A stretch of DNA of 64,000 nucleotides from Prochlorococcus sp. scB243_495L20. GTDB lineage: Bacteria; Cyanobacteriota; Cyanobacteriia; PCC-6307; Cyanobiaceae. The position numbers and the translations under genes were made by a program. Under the pieces are notes generated by a model that was given only the letters and a program-made list of their open reading frames with translations, was not told the DNA's origin and did not search any database. The first letter of the stretch is position 1, and each line of letters starts with the position of its first letter. This document shows positions 51,793-62,207 of this stretch, one piece after another. The stretch spans positions 1 to 64,000 of the forward strand of contig JFLX01000091.1 in the NCBI GenBank assembly GCA_000634215.1, written 5' to 3'.

Positions 51793-53004
51793 ATGGAAAT
51801 ACTTGATATTCTAATTTTAGGATCCGGGCCTGCAGCATTATGCTTGGCCTCAGAATTAGCCAAGCAAGACCTAAATATTAAGGGCATATCAACTAAATCT
51901 CCAAATAAAAAATGGGAGAATACATATGGTATTTGGGCTTCTGAATTAGAGGAATTAGGTTTAGATTCTTTGTTATCTCATCGGTGGTGCAAAACGGTAA
52001 GTTTTTTTGGAAATGGAGAAAATAAAAAGGGAGACAATCCTACAAAACATAATTACGATTATGGTTTGATAAATCAAGAAGCTTTTCAAAATGAACTTTT
52101 AAAAAAGTGTAACGGGATTGAATGGTTGAATGAAACAGCAATAGATATTAAAGAGGAAAATAAACTATCTGAAGTAATTTGTTTTTCAGGTCTAAGAATA
52201 AAGGCGAGGTTAGTCATTGACGCAAGTGGTCATAAAAGTAATTTCATAAAAAGACCATTCCAAAATGAAATCGCACAACAAGCTGCGTATGGGATTGTCG
52301 GTAAATTTTCATCACCACCAGTTAAAAAGGATCAATTTGTTTTAATGGATTTTCGTCCAAATCATTTAAATAATGAAGAAAAGTTATCATCTCCTTCCTT
52401 TCTTTATGCAATGGATCTTGGGAATGAAACTTTTTTTGTTGAAGAAACATCATTAGCAAGTTATCCTGCTTTGTCCCAAGAGAATCTCAAAAAAAGACTT
52501 TTTAAAAGATTGAATAGCAAGGGTATTCAGGTCAGTGAAATTTTTCATGAAGAGAATTGTCTTTTCCCAATGAATTTACCCCTCCCATTTAAAAAACAAT
52601 TTGTACTCGGTTTTGGAGGGTCTGCAAGCATGGTGCATCCTGCATCAGGATACATGATCGGATCTTTATTAAGAAGAGCTCCACTCCTCGCAAAAAAATT
52701 AGCAATTTTTTTAAAAGAACCTAATCTCAGTTCGCTCGAACTAGCAACAAAAGGTTGGGAGATCCTATGGCCTAACGAGTTAATCCAAAGGCATAAACTG
52801 TACCAATACGGTTTAAGAAGACTGATGAGTTTTGACGAAAGTAGATTAAGAAGCTTTTTCTCAAATTTCTTTAGATTATCGACCAATGAATGGGTAGGTT
52901 TTCTTACTAATACACTTCCACTTCCAAAACTAATTTATGTGATGAGTAAGATGTTTATAAATTCACCTCTAAAAGTAAAACTAGGAATGCTTAAGTTAAA
53001 TTAG
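51793..53004 (+). CDS. crtL: Lycopene cyclase (CrtL type)
   Basis: 403 residues. FAD-binding ILGSGPAALCLASELA (residues ~7-22), the NTYGIWASELEELGL motif of plant-type cyclases, and FGGSASMVHPASGYMIGSLLRRAP. Forms the rings of carotenes. High-light Prochlorococcus carry a beta- and an epsilon-cyclase; the position next to gyrA makes the epsilon or dual-function enzyme plausible, but sequence reading cannot separate them. Confidence 0.9.
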   Translation: MEILDILILGSGPAALCLASELAKQDLNIKGISTKSPNKKWENTYGIWASELEELGLDSLLSHRWCKTVSFFGNGENKKGDNPTKHNYDYGLINQEAFQNELLKKCNGIEWLNETAIDIKEENKLSEVICFSGLRIKARLVIDASGHKSNFIKRPFQNEIAQQAAYGIVGKFSSPPVKKDQFVLMDFRPNHLNNEEKLSSPSFLYAMDLGNETFFVEETSLASYPALSQENLKKRLFKRLNSKGIQVSEIFHEENCLFPMNLPLPFKKQFVLGFGGSASMVHPASGYMIGSLLRRAPLLAKKLAIFLKEPNLSSLELATKGWEILWPNELIQRHKLYQYGLRRLMSFDESRLRSFFSNFFRLSTNEWVGFLTNTLPLPKLIYVMSKMFINSPLKVKLGMLKLN

Positions 53005-53009
53005 TTTTT

Positions 53010-54593
53010 TTATTTTCGCCAATCATCAATATTAATATCTGGGAAAACTTTATCTTCTTCCTCAATATCTTCAAGAAATTTTAAATTAATATTGGAATGA
53101 TTTTTTATCATTTCAACTATTTTCCAGAACCTGAACAAATGTCTCTCTATCCTCTCTTTTGCAAGATCAGTTGTAGTTCCAGCTCTTAGTATAAAACTCC
53201 AATCAGAGGACTCAGAGAGAAGTAATTCTCTTGCTGCTTGCTTGAAAAGTCTTGGAGATAAATCATTATTAAAATTTTTCGAGCATAAATCAACAAAAGT
53301 TGAGCCTGCTTTAGTTATTTCTGGAACAATCCACGCATTTGCATCATTAATCCAGTAGTTATGGTAACCTCCTTGTCCCCAGCTTGATGGTGATGGATCA
53401 CAAATCTGAAGATTTGGCTTTTGAATTAAGAATTCTTTTAAATTAGTAAGCTTAATTGAATATTTATTAGAGTTTTTTAAAATATTTTCAATAAAAAAAG
53501 GTCCCTCATACCACCAATGACCAAATAACTCTGCATCAAATGGAGCTACCAATAAGGGCTTAAAGGAAGAGGATAATGTTAATTTTTCTAATTGTTTGGA
53601 TCTAGAGCGAAGATAAGAATCAGCATGTTCTGCAACCTTCTTTTTAGCTTCATTTTCTAGGTAAAAAGCCTTTTCCCCTAACGGTACCTTATCATCTGTA
53701 ATCTTATGAAACTTCAAACCTAGAGGTCTTTTAGTTGAGATACCTTTCTTTTGGAGTCTGGAAATAGGTAGTTCCCATCCCAAATCTTTATGAAATTCCC
53801 TATAAACTTTGTCTCCCGGGAACCCGTCCTTTGCAGACCAAACAGGTAAAGTTGACTCACTATCTCTTCCAAAGAAGGCTACTCCTTTTTTCGAGCATAT
53901 TGGAGCGTACACTCCATATCTAGGCCTTGGTGTAGCGTTTAGAATACCGTGACCATCTAAAATTGCATATCTAATTCCGGAATTAAATAATATTTCATCT
54001 AAATTCTCATAATATGCACATTCAGGTAACCAAATACCATAAGGCTTAGTTCCAAAAATATTTTCATGGTTCCTAATGGCTGTATTGATTTGTCCTTTAA
54101 CAGTTTCTGGATTCTCCCTTAAAATTGGCAAATATCCGTGAGTAGCAGCACAAGTAAGAATATCCAAATTTCCAGAGTCATTTAAAACTCTAAACTTCTC
54201 AATTAAATTTCCAGAACATTTTTGCCAATACAAATATTTTTCATTAAGATTATTCATTAAAAATGCAGAGGCATTTTTTTCGTCTTTTGGCAGTTCGTTC
54301 AAGAAATAATTTCTTGTTTCAATCCAGCTTGGGAATGTTTCTTTAGTTTTTTTATTATTTAGAAGTGATAATAATGTTGGAGACAAACTAATAGTAAGTT
54401 TGGTATTTGAAGGGTTTTCATTTTTGGAAGATTCTATTGATTGAAGTAGTGGTATATAACATTCCAAAATCGCCTGAAATAGCCAATCCTCTTCTAATGA
54501 GTTTTTTTCATTTTTTCTGACATAAGGTAAATGAGCATGTAAAACTATCGCTAACTGTCCTAAAACATTATTTTCAGAGTATTGCCCATTCAT
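53010..54593 (-). CDS. GH57 family 1,4-alpha-glucan branching enzyme-like protein
   Basis: 527 residues. LAIVLHAHLPYVRK starts the (beta/alpha)7 barrel; the catalytic nucleophile is Glu191 (WLPECAYY) and the acid Asp353 (PFDAELFGHWWYEGP), at the spacing of TK1436-type branching enzymes. It then has the DUF1957 C-terminal helices. Probably introduces alpha-1,6 branches into glycogen; hydrolase activity is an alternative. Confidence 0.87.
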   Translation of the reverse strand: MNGQYSENNVLGQLAIVLHAHLPYVRKNEKNSLEEDWLFQAILECYIPLLQSIESSKNENPSNTKLTISLSPTLLSLLNNKKTKETFPSWIETRNYFLNELPKDEKNASAFLMNNLNEKYLYWQKCSGNLIEKFRVLNDSGNLDILTCAATHGYLPILRENPETVKGQINTAIRNHENIFGTKPYGIWLPECAYYENLDEILFNSGIRYAILDGHGILNATPRPRYGVYAPICSKKGVAFFGRDSESTLPVWSAKDGFPGDKVYREFHKDLGWELPISRLQKKGISTKRPLGLKFHKITDDKVPLGEKAFYLENEAKKKVAEHADSYLRSRSKQLEKLTLSSSFKPLLVAPFDAELFGHWWYEGPFFIENILKNSNKYSIKLTNLKEFLIQKPNLQICDPSPSSWGQGGYHNYWINDANAWIVPEITKAGSTFVDLCSKNFNNDLSPRLFKQAARELLLSESSDWSFILRAGTTTDLAKERIERHLFRFWKIVEMIKNHSNINLKFLEDIEEEDKVFPDINIDDWRK

Positions 54594-54814
54594 ACTTTTT
54601 AAATTTATGCCTATATTTCTATAAAAAATCTAAATTTTTTTTTATAAAAAAAGCTTTAATCTTAAAACAATACTTTAAAAATTAAATATTTGATTTTTTT
54701 TTTCAGAATTTTAACCAATATTATTTAAGTTGTAAACTTCAGCAAATTTTTATAGAACTAAATCTAGTCAAATTTTTTTAATTAGCTTAATATAAGTTTA
54801 GATTATTCCCTCTA

Positions 54815-56455
54815 ATGTCAAAAGATCCTGGAAGAATTTTGATATTTGATACAACTCTTCGAGATGGAGAGCAATCTCCTGGTGCCAGTTTAAATCTTGA
54901 AGAAAAACTTGCTATCGCCCATCAACTAGCAAGATTAGGGGTAGATGTGATTGAAGCTGGATTCCCTTTCGCAAGTACAGGAGATTTTAAAGCTGTTAAT
55001 AAAATTGCTAATGTCGTAGGGAAAGAAAATGGCCCTATAATATGCGGCTTAGCTAGAGCATCTAAAGGAGATATAAAAGCATGTTACGAAGCGGTAAGTC
55101 CAGCTCCCAAAAGAAGAATACATACTTTTATTGCGACAAGTGATATTCATCTTAAACATAAACTTAAAAAATCCAGAAAAGATGTTCTTCAAATAGTTCC
55201 AGAAATGGTTAATTATGCGAAATCCTTAGTTGATGATATTGAGTTTTCTTGTGAAGATGCCTCAAGGAGTGATCCTGAATTTTTATACGAAGTGATTCAA
55301 CTAGCAATTGCTGCAGGAGCTACAACTATAAATATTCCTGATACTGTGGGATTTACAACTCCCAGTGAATTTGGCACCCTAATTGCCGATATAAATAAAA
55401 ATGTTCCAAATATTGATGAGGCAGTAATCTCGGTTCATGGTCATAATGATTTGGGTTTAGCAGTAGCCAATTTTCTTGAGGCAGTAAAAAATGGAGCAAG
55501 ACAACTAGAATGTACCATTAATGGAATTGGAGAAAGAGCCGGGAATGCATCTCTAGAAGAATTAGTAATGGCACTTCATGTTAGGAAAAGTTTTTTTAAT
55601 AGTTTTTTCAAAAGAAATCCAGATTCCCCAACTCCTCTTACAGCTATAAGAACAGAAGAGATAACAAAAACCTCTAGACTTGTTTCTAACCTAACTGGAA
55701 TGACTGTACAACCTAATAAAGCAATTGTGGGGGCAAACGCTTTTTCACATGAGTCAGGTATTCATCAGGATGGTGTTTTAAAAAATAGACTAACCTACGA
55801 AATTATCGATGCAAAAACTGTTGGGTTGAGTGACAACAAAATATCGTTAGGAAAACTTAGTGGAAGAAGTGCAGTAAGAGCAAGATTAGAAGAAATGGGA
55901 TATGACTTGAGCCGAGAAGATTTAAATGATGCTTTTGCTCGTTTTAAGGATTTAGCTGACAGGAAAAGAGAAATTACTGATAGAGACTTAGAAGCAATTG
56001 TTAGTGAACAAGTACAGCTACCAGAAGCTAAATTTCAATTAAGTCTTGTACAAGTAAGTTGTGGGAACGCCTCTAAACCTACTGCCACCATTTCGCTTCT
56101 AAATACGGAAGATAATAGTGAGGATACTGCTGTATCAATAGGGACTGGACCAGTGGATGCTGTATGCGAGGCTTTAAATAAATTAGCTAAAGTTCCTAAT
56201 GAATTAATTGAATTTTCTGTTAAGTCGGTAACAGAAGGAATTGATGCTTTGGGCGAAGTAACAATAAGAATAAGAAGGGATAATAAAATTTATTCTGGTC
56301 ATTCTGCTGATACAGACGTTGTAGTTGCTGCAGCGAATGCTTACGTTAATGCTTTAAATAGACTTGTATTTTCTGAGAAAAAAAATTCAATTCATCCACA
56401 ATTTGATGATTTAGAGAATTCTGATAATAAATTTCTATCTAATCCTGCGAATTAA
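54815..56455 (+). CDS. leuA: 2-isopropylmalate synthase
   Basis: 546 residues. [15 protein letters not shown] (catalytic and metal-binding start), [30 protein letters not shown] (metal ligands) and the regulatory LeuA dimer domain at the C-terminus ([18 protein letters not shown]). First committed step in leucine synthesis, feedback-inhibited by leucine through that domain. The 220 bp upstream are AT-rich with no other feature recognised. Confidence 0.95.
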   Translation: MSKDPGRILIFDTTLRDGEQSPGASLNLEEKLAIAHQLARLGVDVIEAGFPFASTGDFKAVNKIANVVGKENGPIICGLARASKGDIKACYEAVSPAPKRRIHTFIATSDIHLKHKLKKSRKDVLQIVPEMVNYAKSLVDDIEFSCEDASRSDPEFLYEVIQLAIAAGATTINIPDTVGFTTPSEFGTLIADINKNVPNIDEAVISVHGHNDLGLAVANFLEAVKNGARQLECTINGIGERAGNASLEELVMALHVRKSFFNSFFKRNPDSPTPLTAIRTEEITKTSRLVSNLTGMTVQPNKAIVGANAFSHESGIHQDGVLKNRLTYEIIDAKTVGLSDNKISLGKLSGRSAVRARLEEMGYDLSREDLNDAFARFKDLADRKREITDRDLEAIVSEQVQLPEAKFQLSLVQVSCGNASKPTATISLLNTEDNSEDTAVSIGTGPVDAVCEALNKLAKVPNELIEFSVKSVTEGIDALGEVTIRIRRDNKIYSGHSADTDVVVAAANAYVNALNRLVFSEKKNSIHPQFDDLENSDNKFLSNPAN

Positions 56456-56538
56456 ATTATTTTCATTTGATTATTAAGTAGCATTAAGAAATAGTCTCTC
56501 AATAATGTAGATTAAATTAATAGTTAAAGCAGTAAATA

Positions 56539-56931
56539 ATGAGAGAAAGGGTACTTGGATATTGGGCACTTTCGTGGGTTGGCTTAATCGGCAACATAAT
56601 TGCACTTCCAATAATTGCATTAATAATAAGTTATGGACCTCCACTAAAAGTTGCGAATATAACTCTTGCCATAAGTCTTGGATGGCCTGCTGCAATTGTT
56701 GGAATAGTTTCTTCAGCAGCTCTTTTAGCAGAAAGAAAATGGGGAGTAACTTTAACACTGGTATCCTTATCAATGGTAATTTCTGGTATGGGTCCTTATT
56801 CAGTGGTAAGGCTAATAACTCTTCAAGACATTTACGGAGTTGGTGGGTTTACTCTTTTAACAACATTATTAAGCACTCTAGCTCTTCTTTATTGGTGCAA
56901 TCCGAAACATCGAAGAAGTATTAGGTTGTAA
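56539..56931 (+). CDS. Hypothetical membrane protein
   Basis: 130 residues, four hydrophobic segments, with conserved-looking loops (MRERVLGYWALSWVG, ISYGPPLKVANI, LLAERKWG). No family recognised. Two other-frame readings over this stretch look like shadows. Confidence 0.6.
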   Translation: MRERVLGYWALSWVGLIGNIIALPIIALIISYGPPLKVANITLAISLGWPAAIVGIVSSAALLAERKWGVTLTLVSLSMVISGMGPYSVVRLITLQDIYGVGGFTLLTTLLSTLALLYWCNPKHRRSIRL

Positions 56932-56940
56932 AATTGAAAA

Positions 56941-58413
56941 TTAAGAAAAAGTATTATTCTTACTTGTTGGATACTGAATTCTTCTGTGTCTAATTCTTTT
57001 CCACACATTCAAGAATGCCCTTTTTATCAGAAAAATTTCTCCTCTCGATAAATTACTATCATTTAATTGACCATCTTTTTTACGCGAGTAGATAATATTA
57101 GAAATTGTTTCCAAAGCTTCTTTATCAGAGGCATTAATATTCATAGCTCTTAGTGCTGCTTCACATCCATCGGCAAGCATTAAAATGGCTGTTTCTTTAG
57201 ACTGAGGAATAGGGCCTTTATATCTAAAATAATATTCATTAATGTCGAGATTTTTTTCTTTAGCTTTTTGAAAAAAATATCCCATTTTAAGTGTACCTTG
57301 ATGTTCAGGAATAAAATTAGCTATCAGTTTAGGTAATCTATTTTTTCTTGCAAACTTCAATCCTTCATCAACGTGAGCCTGTAATACTTCTGCACTTTTA
57401 ATCGGATCATCTAATTCGTCGTGCGGATTTTTTGAACCATCCTGATTTTCAATAAACCAATTAGGTGCATGTAATTTACCAACATCATGATATAGTGCAC
57501 CAGTTTTTATAAGATCAATATCACCACCAATCATTCTTGTTGCTTCCTCTGCTAAACCACATATAAGTAAGGTATGTTCAAAAGTACCTGGAGCTTCTAG
57601 GGACAATCTTCTTATTAGAGGTTTCTCCTTATCAGCCAATTCGAGCAATCTTGCTTTAGTTAACAATCCGAATATCGATTCAAAAATAGGAATAAATAAA
57701 ATTGTAAAAAGCATAGCTATTGCCAATAGCAAGGAATCAGAAAATATATCCCCATTAGGTAAAACAAAATCTTGCCTATTAATAAGAGATATTTTATCTT
57801 TACCTATCAATATCCATTGACTCAAAAATGATCCTATGGGGACAAAAATTGAAAGTTGAAGCAGCTGAGCTCTACTTCTTATTCTTCCTCCAAGAAGAGA
57901 TACTATTGAAGCACAAACTAATAAAACAAAAAATAAAGTGTTATTGATAATAATTTCTGGGTCAGGCCAAATAAGACTCGCTATTGATACCCAAGCCAAA
58001 GCTGTTATGCTTCCCATTCCTTGAGATATTATTAATGCCGGTGGAATTATCATAGATAATGGGCTTATGGTTGAACCAAAGACTAATTTCGTAACTTGTA
58101 CTGCTAAAAGAAGAGTAATGATTAAAAAGATCTGCCTTGAAGAAATTATGGGATTCTCTTTTTTTGCAACTAATGTCAAAACTCCACAACTAATAAGTAT
58201 TTCAGTAAAGGTCAAAAACCAAGAAAAAATATCCTCGATTTTTAAAGGTGAAATAAGAAGTAGTTTATAAGAAGAAATTATTGAAATTAAAATGCATACT
58301 AAAAAAATTATGAGATTATCTATTCTTGAAATTTTAATTGGTTGTTTTATTGGGACTTGAGTTCGCCTCCACAGATAAAACAATTTCTTTAAGGTAGTTA
58401 TGATGTTTTTCAC
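56941..58413 (-). CDS. 7TM-HD family phosphohydrolase (PgpH-like)
   Basis: 490 residues. About seven hydrophobic segments (residues ~28-210) precede an HD domain: GTFEHTLLICGLAEEA, TGALYHDVGKLHAPNWFIENQ, IPEHQGTLKMGYF and LMLADGCEAALRA, giving the expected metal ligands. PgpH of Listeria cleaves c-di-AMP. Here the large extracytoplasmic N-terminal domain of full-length family members (~700-850 aa) is absent. The specific nucleotide substrate is inference. Confidence 0.87.
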   Translation of the reverse strand: MKNIITTLKKLFYLWRRTQVPIKQPIKISRIDNLIIFLVCILISIISSYKLLLISPLKIEDIFSWFLTFTEILISCGVLTLVAKKENPIISSRQIFLIITLLLAVQVTKLVFGSTISPLSMIIPPALIISQGMGSITALAWVSIASLIWPDPEIIINNTLFFVLLVCASIVSLLGGRIRSRAQLLQLSIFVPIGSFLSQWILIGKDKISLINRQDFVLPNGDIFSDSLLLAIAMLFTILFIPIFESIFGLLTKARLLELADKEKPLIRRLSLEAPGTFEHTLLICGLAEEATRMIGGDIDLIKTGALYHDVGKLHAPNWFIENQDGSKNPHDELDDPIKSAEVLQAHVDEGLKFARKNRLPKLIANFIPEHQGTLKMGYFFQKAKEKNLDINEYYFRYKGPIPQSKETAILMLADGCEAALRAMNINASDKEALETISNIIYSRKKDGQLNDSNLSRGEIFLIKRAFLNVWKRIRHRRIQYPTSKNNTFS

Positions 58414-58487
58414 AGAATATAGATTAATCTATTTGAATAATTTAAAATTATAGGCATGCTAGATGTAAAAAGGAGATGTTTTTCTAA

Positions 58488-59384
58488 ATGTCAATAAAAT
58501 TAGACGGTAAAAAATTATCTCTCGAAATTGAAGAAAGATTAATTGACTATATCTCTAGTAATAAAAAAATTGCAAGAAGAGCTCCTGGTTTAGCTGTAAT
58601 AAGAATAGGTGAGGACCCCGCGAGTGGTGTTTACGTTAATAACAAGGAAAAAGCATGTTCAAGGATTGGGATAAAGAGCTTTATCTTTCATCTAAAAGAT
58701 AGTGTAGAGCAAAAGGAGGTTGAACAATTAATTATCAAACTTAATTCTGATAATGATATTGATGGAATGTTACTACAACTTCCCATCCCAAAGAAGTTTG
58801 ATGAGCAAAAACTGATCAGTCATATTAATCCAAGCAAAGATGTAGATGGACTAAATGAGATAAACATAGGCAAACTAGTAAAAAATGAGCCTGCTATGAG
58901 ATCATGCACTCCAGCAGGAATTATTAATTTATTAAGATCCCAAAATATTACAATTGAAGGTAAGAAAATTGTTGTCATAGGAAGAAGTTTGCTTGTTGGG
59001 AAACCCCTATCGCTTATGTTATTGAAACTAAATGGCACGGTAACAATTACTCACTCTAAAACATTAAATTTGAAAAAAGTTTGTAGAGAAGCCGACATTC
59101 TAATTGCAGCTGCAGGGAAACCCAATCTTATAGATTCGAGTTTTGTAAAAGAAGGAGCAGTAATTATTGATGTTGGAATACATAGATTAAAAAGTTCCGA
59201 TAAAAATCAAACCAGATTATGTGGCGATGTATTATTAGAAGATGTCATTTCTAAAGTATTTGCTTACACACCTGTACCAGGAGGTGTTGGACCAATGACA
59301 GTAACAATGTTACTTGTAAATACTATTTTTAGCTGGCAAAAACAATTTGGTTTATCATCAACTCTTAATGACCTTTTGCCATAA
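58488..59384 (+). CDS. folD: Methylene-THF dehydrogenase/cyclohydrolase
   Basis: 298 residues. [26 protein letters not shown] with catalytic Lys (~56), [43 protein letters not shown] and [15 protein letters not shown]. Interconverts 5,10-methylene- and 10-formyl-THF. An AAAGGAG motif ~8 bases before the ATG. Followed by crtE. Confidence 0.96.
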   Translation: MSIKLDGKKLSLEIEERLIDYISSNKKIARRAPGLAVIRIGEDPASGVYVNNKEKACSRIGIKSFIFHLKDSVEQKEVEQLIIKLNSDNDIDGMLLQLPIPKKFDEQKLISHINPSKDVDGLNEINIGKLVKNEPAMRSCTPAGIINLLRSQNITIEGKKIVVIGRSLLVGKPLSLMLLKLNGTVTITHSKTLNLKKVCREADILIAAAGKPNLIDSSFVKEGAVIIDVGIHRLKSSDKNQTRLCGDVLLEDVISKVFAYTPVPGGVGPMTVTMLLVNTIFSWQKQFGLSSTLNDLLP

Positions 59385-59420
59385 ACTCCAAGATGAATTT
59401 TTTTTTACTAAAGGTATAAA

Positions 59421-60323
59421 ATGACTGAAGTTATAAGTAGTATTTCTGATTTTGAAAAATATCTTAAAAACACAAAAAAGATTGTAGAAGAAGCACTCGA
59501 TTTCTCCTTGGGCCCTGAGAATCCAGAAATATTAAGAGAATCAATGAGATATTCCCTCTTAGCTGGAGGGAAAAGAATACGTCCAATTTTATGTTTAGCA
59601 TCTTGCTCACTGGCTGGAGGAGAACCCTCTCTTGCAGTTCCTACTGCGGTCGCAATAGAAATGATCCATACAATGTCCTTGATTCATGATGATCTGCCCG
59701 CCATGGACAATGATGACTTGAGGAGAGGTAGGCCGACAAATCATAAAGTATATGGAGATGCAATAGCTATACTTGCAGGCGATGCTTTATTAACGAGGGC
59801 CTTTGAAATGGTCTCTTTAAGAAGCCCTGGTGTCGATCCGAATAGATTATTAAATGTAGTTGGCGAATTATCTCTAGTTGCGGGCGCGCCAGGCCTAGTC
59901 GGGGGACAAGTTGTTGATTTGGAATGCGAAGGTAAAGAAGTCGACCTTCAAACTCTCGAATATATTCATCTACACAAGACTGGGGCATTATTAAAGGCCT
60001 GCGTAAGAACAGGCGCGATGATCGCAGGAGCTAACGAAAAACTATTACAAGCTCTGACAACATATGCAGAAGGAATTGGTTTAGCCTTCCAAATAATAGA
60101 TGATATTCTTGATTTAACTTCCAGCAGTGAAAAGCTTGGTAAAACAGCCGGCAAAGATCTTTTAGCTGACAAAACTACCTACCCTAAATTACTTGGAATG
60201 GAGGAGTCAAAGAAAAGAGCATTTGATTTAGTTGAGAACGCCAAAAAAGCAATTGAACCTTGGGGTGCAGATGCAAAGTATTTAATATCGTTAGCCGACT
60301 TTATTACAAACAGAGACAGATAA
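59421..60323 (+). CDS. crtE: Geranylgeranyl diphosphate synthase
   Basis: 300 residues. First Asp-rich motif [16 protein letters not shown] (Asp90 onward) and second [21 protein letters not shown] supplies the basic pocket. Makes GGPP for carotenoids, the chlorophyll phytyl tail and quinones. 36 bp after folD; the DUF212 gene follows by 13 bp, so folD-crtE-DUF212 may be cotranscribed. Confidence 0.95.
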   Translation: MTEVISSISDFEKYLKNTKKIVEEALDFSLGPENPEILRESMRYSLLAGGKRIRPILCLASCSLAGGEPSLAVPTAVAIEMIHTMSLIHDDLPAMDNDDLRRGRPTNHKVYGDAIAILAGDALLTRAFEMVSLRSPGVDPNRLLNVVGELSLVAGAPGLVGGQVVDLECEGKEVDLQTLEYIHLHKTGALLKACVRTGAMIAGANEKLLQALTTYAEGIGLAFQIIDDILDLTSSSEKLGKTAGKDLLADKTTYPKLLGMEESKKRAFDLVENAKKAIEPWGADAKYLISLADFITNRDR

Positions 60324-60336
60324 TAATTTTTAATTT

Positions 60337-60816
60337 ATGTCTGAGTTTTTTTCCTTTTTTAATAATTCAGTTCTTTTCTGGAGTCTACTATCCTGTTTGC
60401 TAGCTCAATTTTTTAAAATTCTATTCAATTTCTTTTCAACTGGAGAGATAAGATTTGGAATAATATTTGAGACGGGTGGTATGCCCTCAAGTCATTCCGC
60501 CTTAATAACTGGCGCTACATCTGGTATAGGCTATGAATTAGGATTTGATAGTTCAATATTTGCATTATCAGTTGCTGTAGCACTAATAGTTATGTATGAC
60601 GCTAGTGGCGTTCGAAAATCAGCTGGGGTTCAGGCTGCAGAAATTAATAAACTATCAAAAAAAATAGACCCTCAATCTGAATTACTGTTAAAAGAAACCC
60701 TAGGTCATACAAAAATTGAGGTCATTGTGGGGAGTTTTTTAGGACCATTAATCACTTTGCCTGGAATGTATTTTTTAGGTTCTCCACTCAAAATATTTGA
60801 TTTGATAATAAATTAA
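60337..60816 (+). CDS. DUF212 / divergent PAP2 family membrane protein
   Basis: 159 residues. GGMPSSHSALITGATSGIGYELG and MYDASGVRKSAGVQAAEINKL are the family motifs, like the SxH and R motifs of acid phosphatase/haloperoxidase-type enzymes. Downstream of crtE it may act on polyprenyl phosphates; inference. Its stop overlaps the cobB stop by 4 bases. Confidence 0.85.
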   Translation: MSEFFSFFNNSVLFWSLLSCLLAQFFKILFNFFSTGEIRFGIIFETGGMPSSHSALITGATSGIGYELGFDSSIFALSVAVALIVMYDASGVRKSAGVQAAEINKLSKKIDPQSELLLKETLGHTKIEVIVGSFLGPLITLPGMYFLGSPLKIFDLIIN

Positions 60817-62204
60817 GAATGCTTTGAAAAAGTAATTTGGGTTGCATCTATAAAGTTTTTTGCGATTTCTGGACAACTTGGCAAATGTAAGTGTATCCAA
60901 CTTGCATGTAATTTTTCATCAAAAAAGCCTTCATTTTTGTATTCAGTTTCCCAAGATTTAATTTTCCATGGGGAAGAAAGTTTTTTCTGAGTCTCAGCTT
61001 TTCCAAAATCAAGTTCAGATAAATTATTTTCAATTTCCCAATAGTGAAATTCATGTCCTCTAATTAATTGATTTTGTTTAATGATCGGAGTATCTTTTAA
61101 ACCCTCAATGTATCTATAACCTACTGAAAGTTTACTTTTTTTTGATCTAAAAGGCAGGATACCACTCATTTTATGATTATTACCATTTGCATCTTTTATG
61201 AAATCTCCTAAAATCATCATCCCTCCGCACTCAGCATATATAAATCCATTTTTGCGGAAATTTCTTAACGAATTTAAGCTTTTTGTAGAGTTACTTATAT
61301 GATCAGCATATTTTTCAGGGAATCCCCCAGGAATAATTAAAGAAGAAGCCTCTTTAGGTATTTCTTCATCATCATAAATACTCCATGAAATTAATGGTAT
61401 GCCTATTTCACTCAAAAACTCCTTAGTTTCAGGGTATTGAAAATGGAAGATTTTATCTTCTGCAATTGCGATAGGTTTACTTTTGTCAATTTTTAAATCT
61501 CTAAAATTGACAGAATTAAATATTTTCTTTTGAGGAGATTTCAGGAATTTAATAAGAGAATATACATCAAGATTTCTTTCAGCGAAATTTGCAAAATACT
61601 CAACATCAATTTCTTTTCCGTTATCCATTGGAGATATCAAACCTAAATTAGCTTTGTTTAAAGTTATTTTTGAATCAGATGGTAAAAAACCAAGAATTTC
61701 GATGTCTTCATTTTTAAAAACTTCTTTGATTAATTTTTTATGTCTATCTGAATTAACGTTGTTAAATATAATTCCTACCATTGACAACTCACTATCGAAA
61801 TCTCTAAAACCTCGAATAGTCGCCAAAAGAGAAGCTACTTGACCTCTAGCATTAACAATAAAAATTATTGGGGCATTGAGAAGTTTAGAGATATTTGCTG
61901 TGCTGGAATAGGTTGTTGACCCTAATCCATCAAATAATCCCATCGCTCCTTCAATTAATGAGAATTCATATTTCAAAGAATGTTTAAAAAAACTTTCTTG
62001 AACCCATTCCTCACCACTTAAAAAAATATCTAAATTCCTACAAATAGGTTGGCCGATTGAACTAAGTTGTTGCTGGTCAAGATAATCTGGGCCAACCTTG
62101 AAAGTTTGTATCTTTATACCTTTTGAGAAAGCCCAACAAGAAAGCAAAAGTGATAATGTAGTTTTCCCACTATCAGTTGAAGGAGAAGATATTACACAAG
62201 GCAT
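60813..62204 (-). CDS. cobB: Cobyrinate a,c-diamide synthase
   Basis: 463 residues. ATP domain: SSPSTDSGKTTLSLLL (P-loop ~9-16), KVGPDYLDQ, EGAMGLFDG; C-terminal GATase domain with nucleophile Cys326 in IYAECGGMM and IPGGFPEKYAD. Amidates cobyrinic acid in B12 synthesis, in line with (pseudo)cobalamin production in Prochlorococcus. Downstream of opcA by 3 bp. Confidence 0.94.
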   Translation of the reverse strand: MPCVISSPSTDSGKTTLSLLLSCWAFSKGIKIQTFKVGPDYLDQQQLSSIGQPICRNLDIFLSGEEWVQESFFKHSLKYEFSLIEGAMGLFDGLGSTTYSSTANISKLLNAPIIFIVNARGQVASLLATIRGFRDFDSELSMVGIIFNNVNSDRHKKLIKEVFKNEDIEILGFLPSDSKITLNKANLGLISPMDNGKEIDVEYFANFAERNLDVYSLIKFLKSPQKKIFNSVNFRDLKIDKSKPIAIAEDKIFHFQYPETKEFLSEIGIPLISWSIYDDEEIPKEASSLIIPGGFPEKYADHISNSTKSLNSLRNFRKNGFIYAECGGMMILGDFIKDANGNNHKMSGILPFRSKKSKLSVGYRYIEGLKDTPIIKQNQLIRGHEFHYWEIENNLSELDFGKAETQKKLSSPWKIKSWETEYKNEGFFDEKLHASWIHLHLPSCPEIAKNFIDATQITFSKHS

Positions 62205-62207
62205 CTA

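Noticed and set aside
56474-56924. Other-frame readings over the 56539 membrane protein
   Set aside because: Low-complexity Leu/Gln or Asn/Ser composition typical of shadow frames.
59767-59988. Antisense frame inside crtE
   Set aside because: Entirely within a strongly conserved gene; no independent support.
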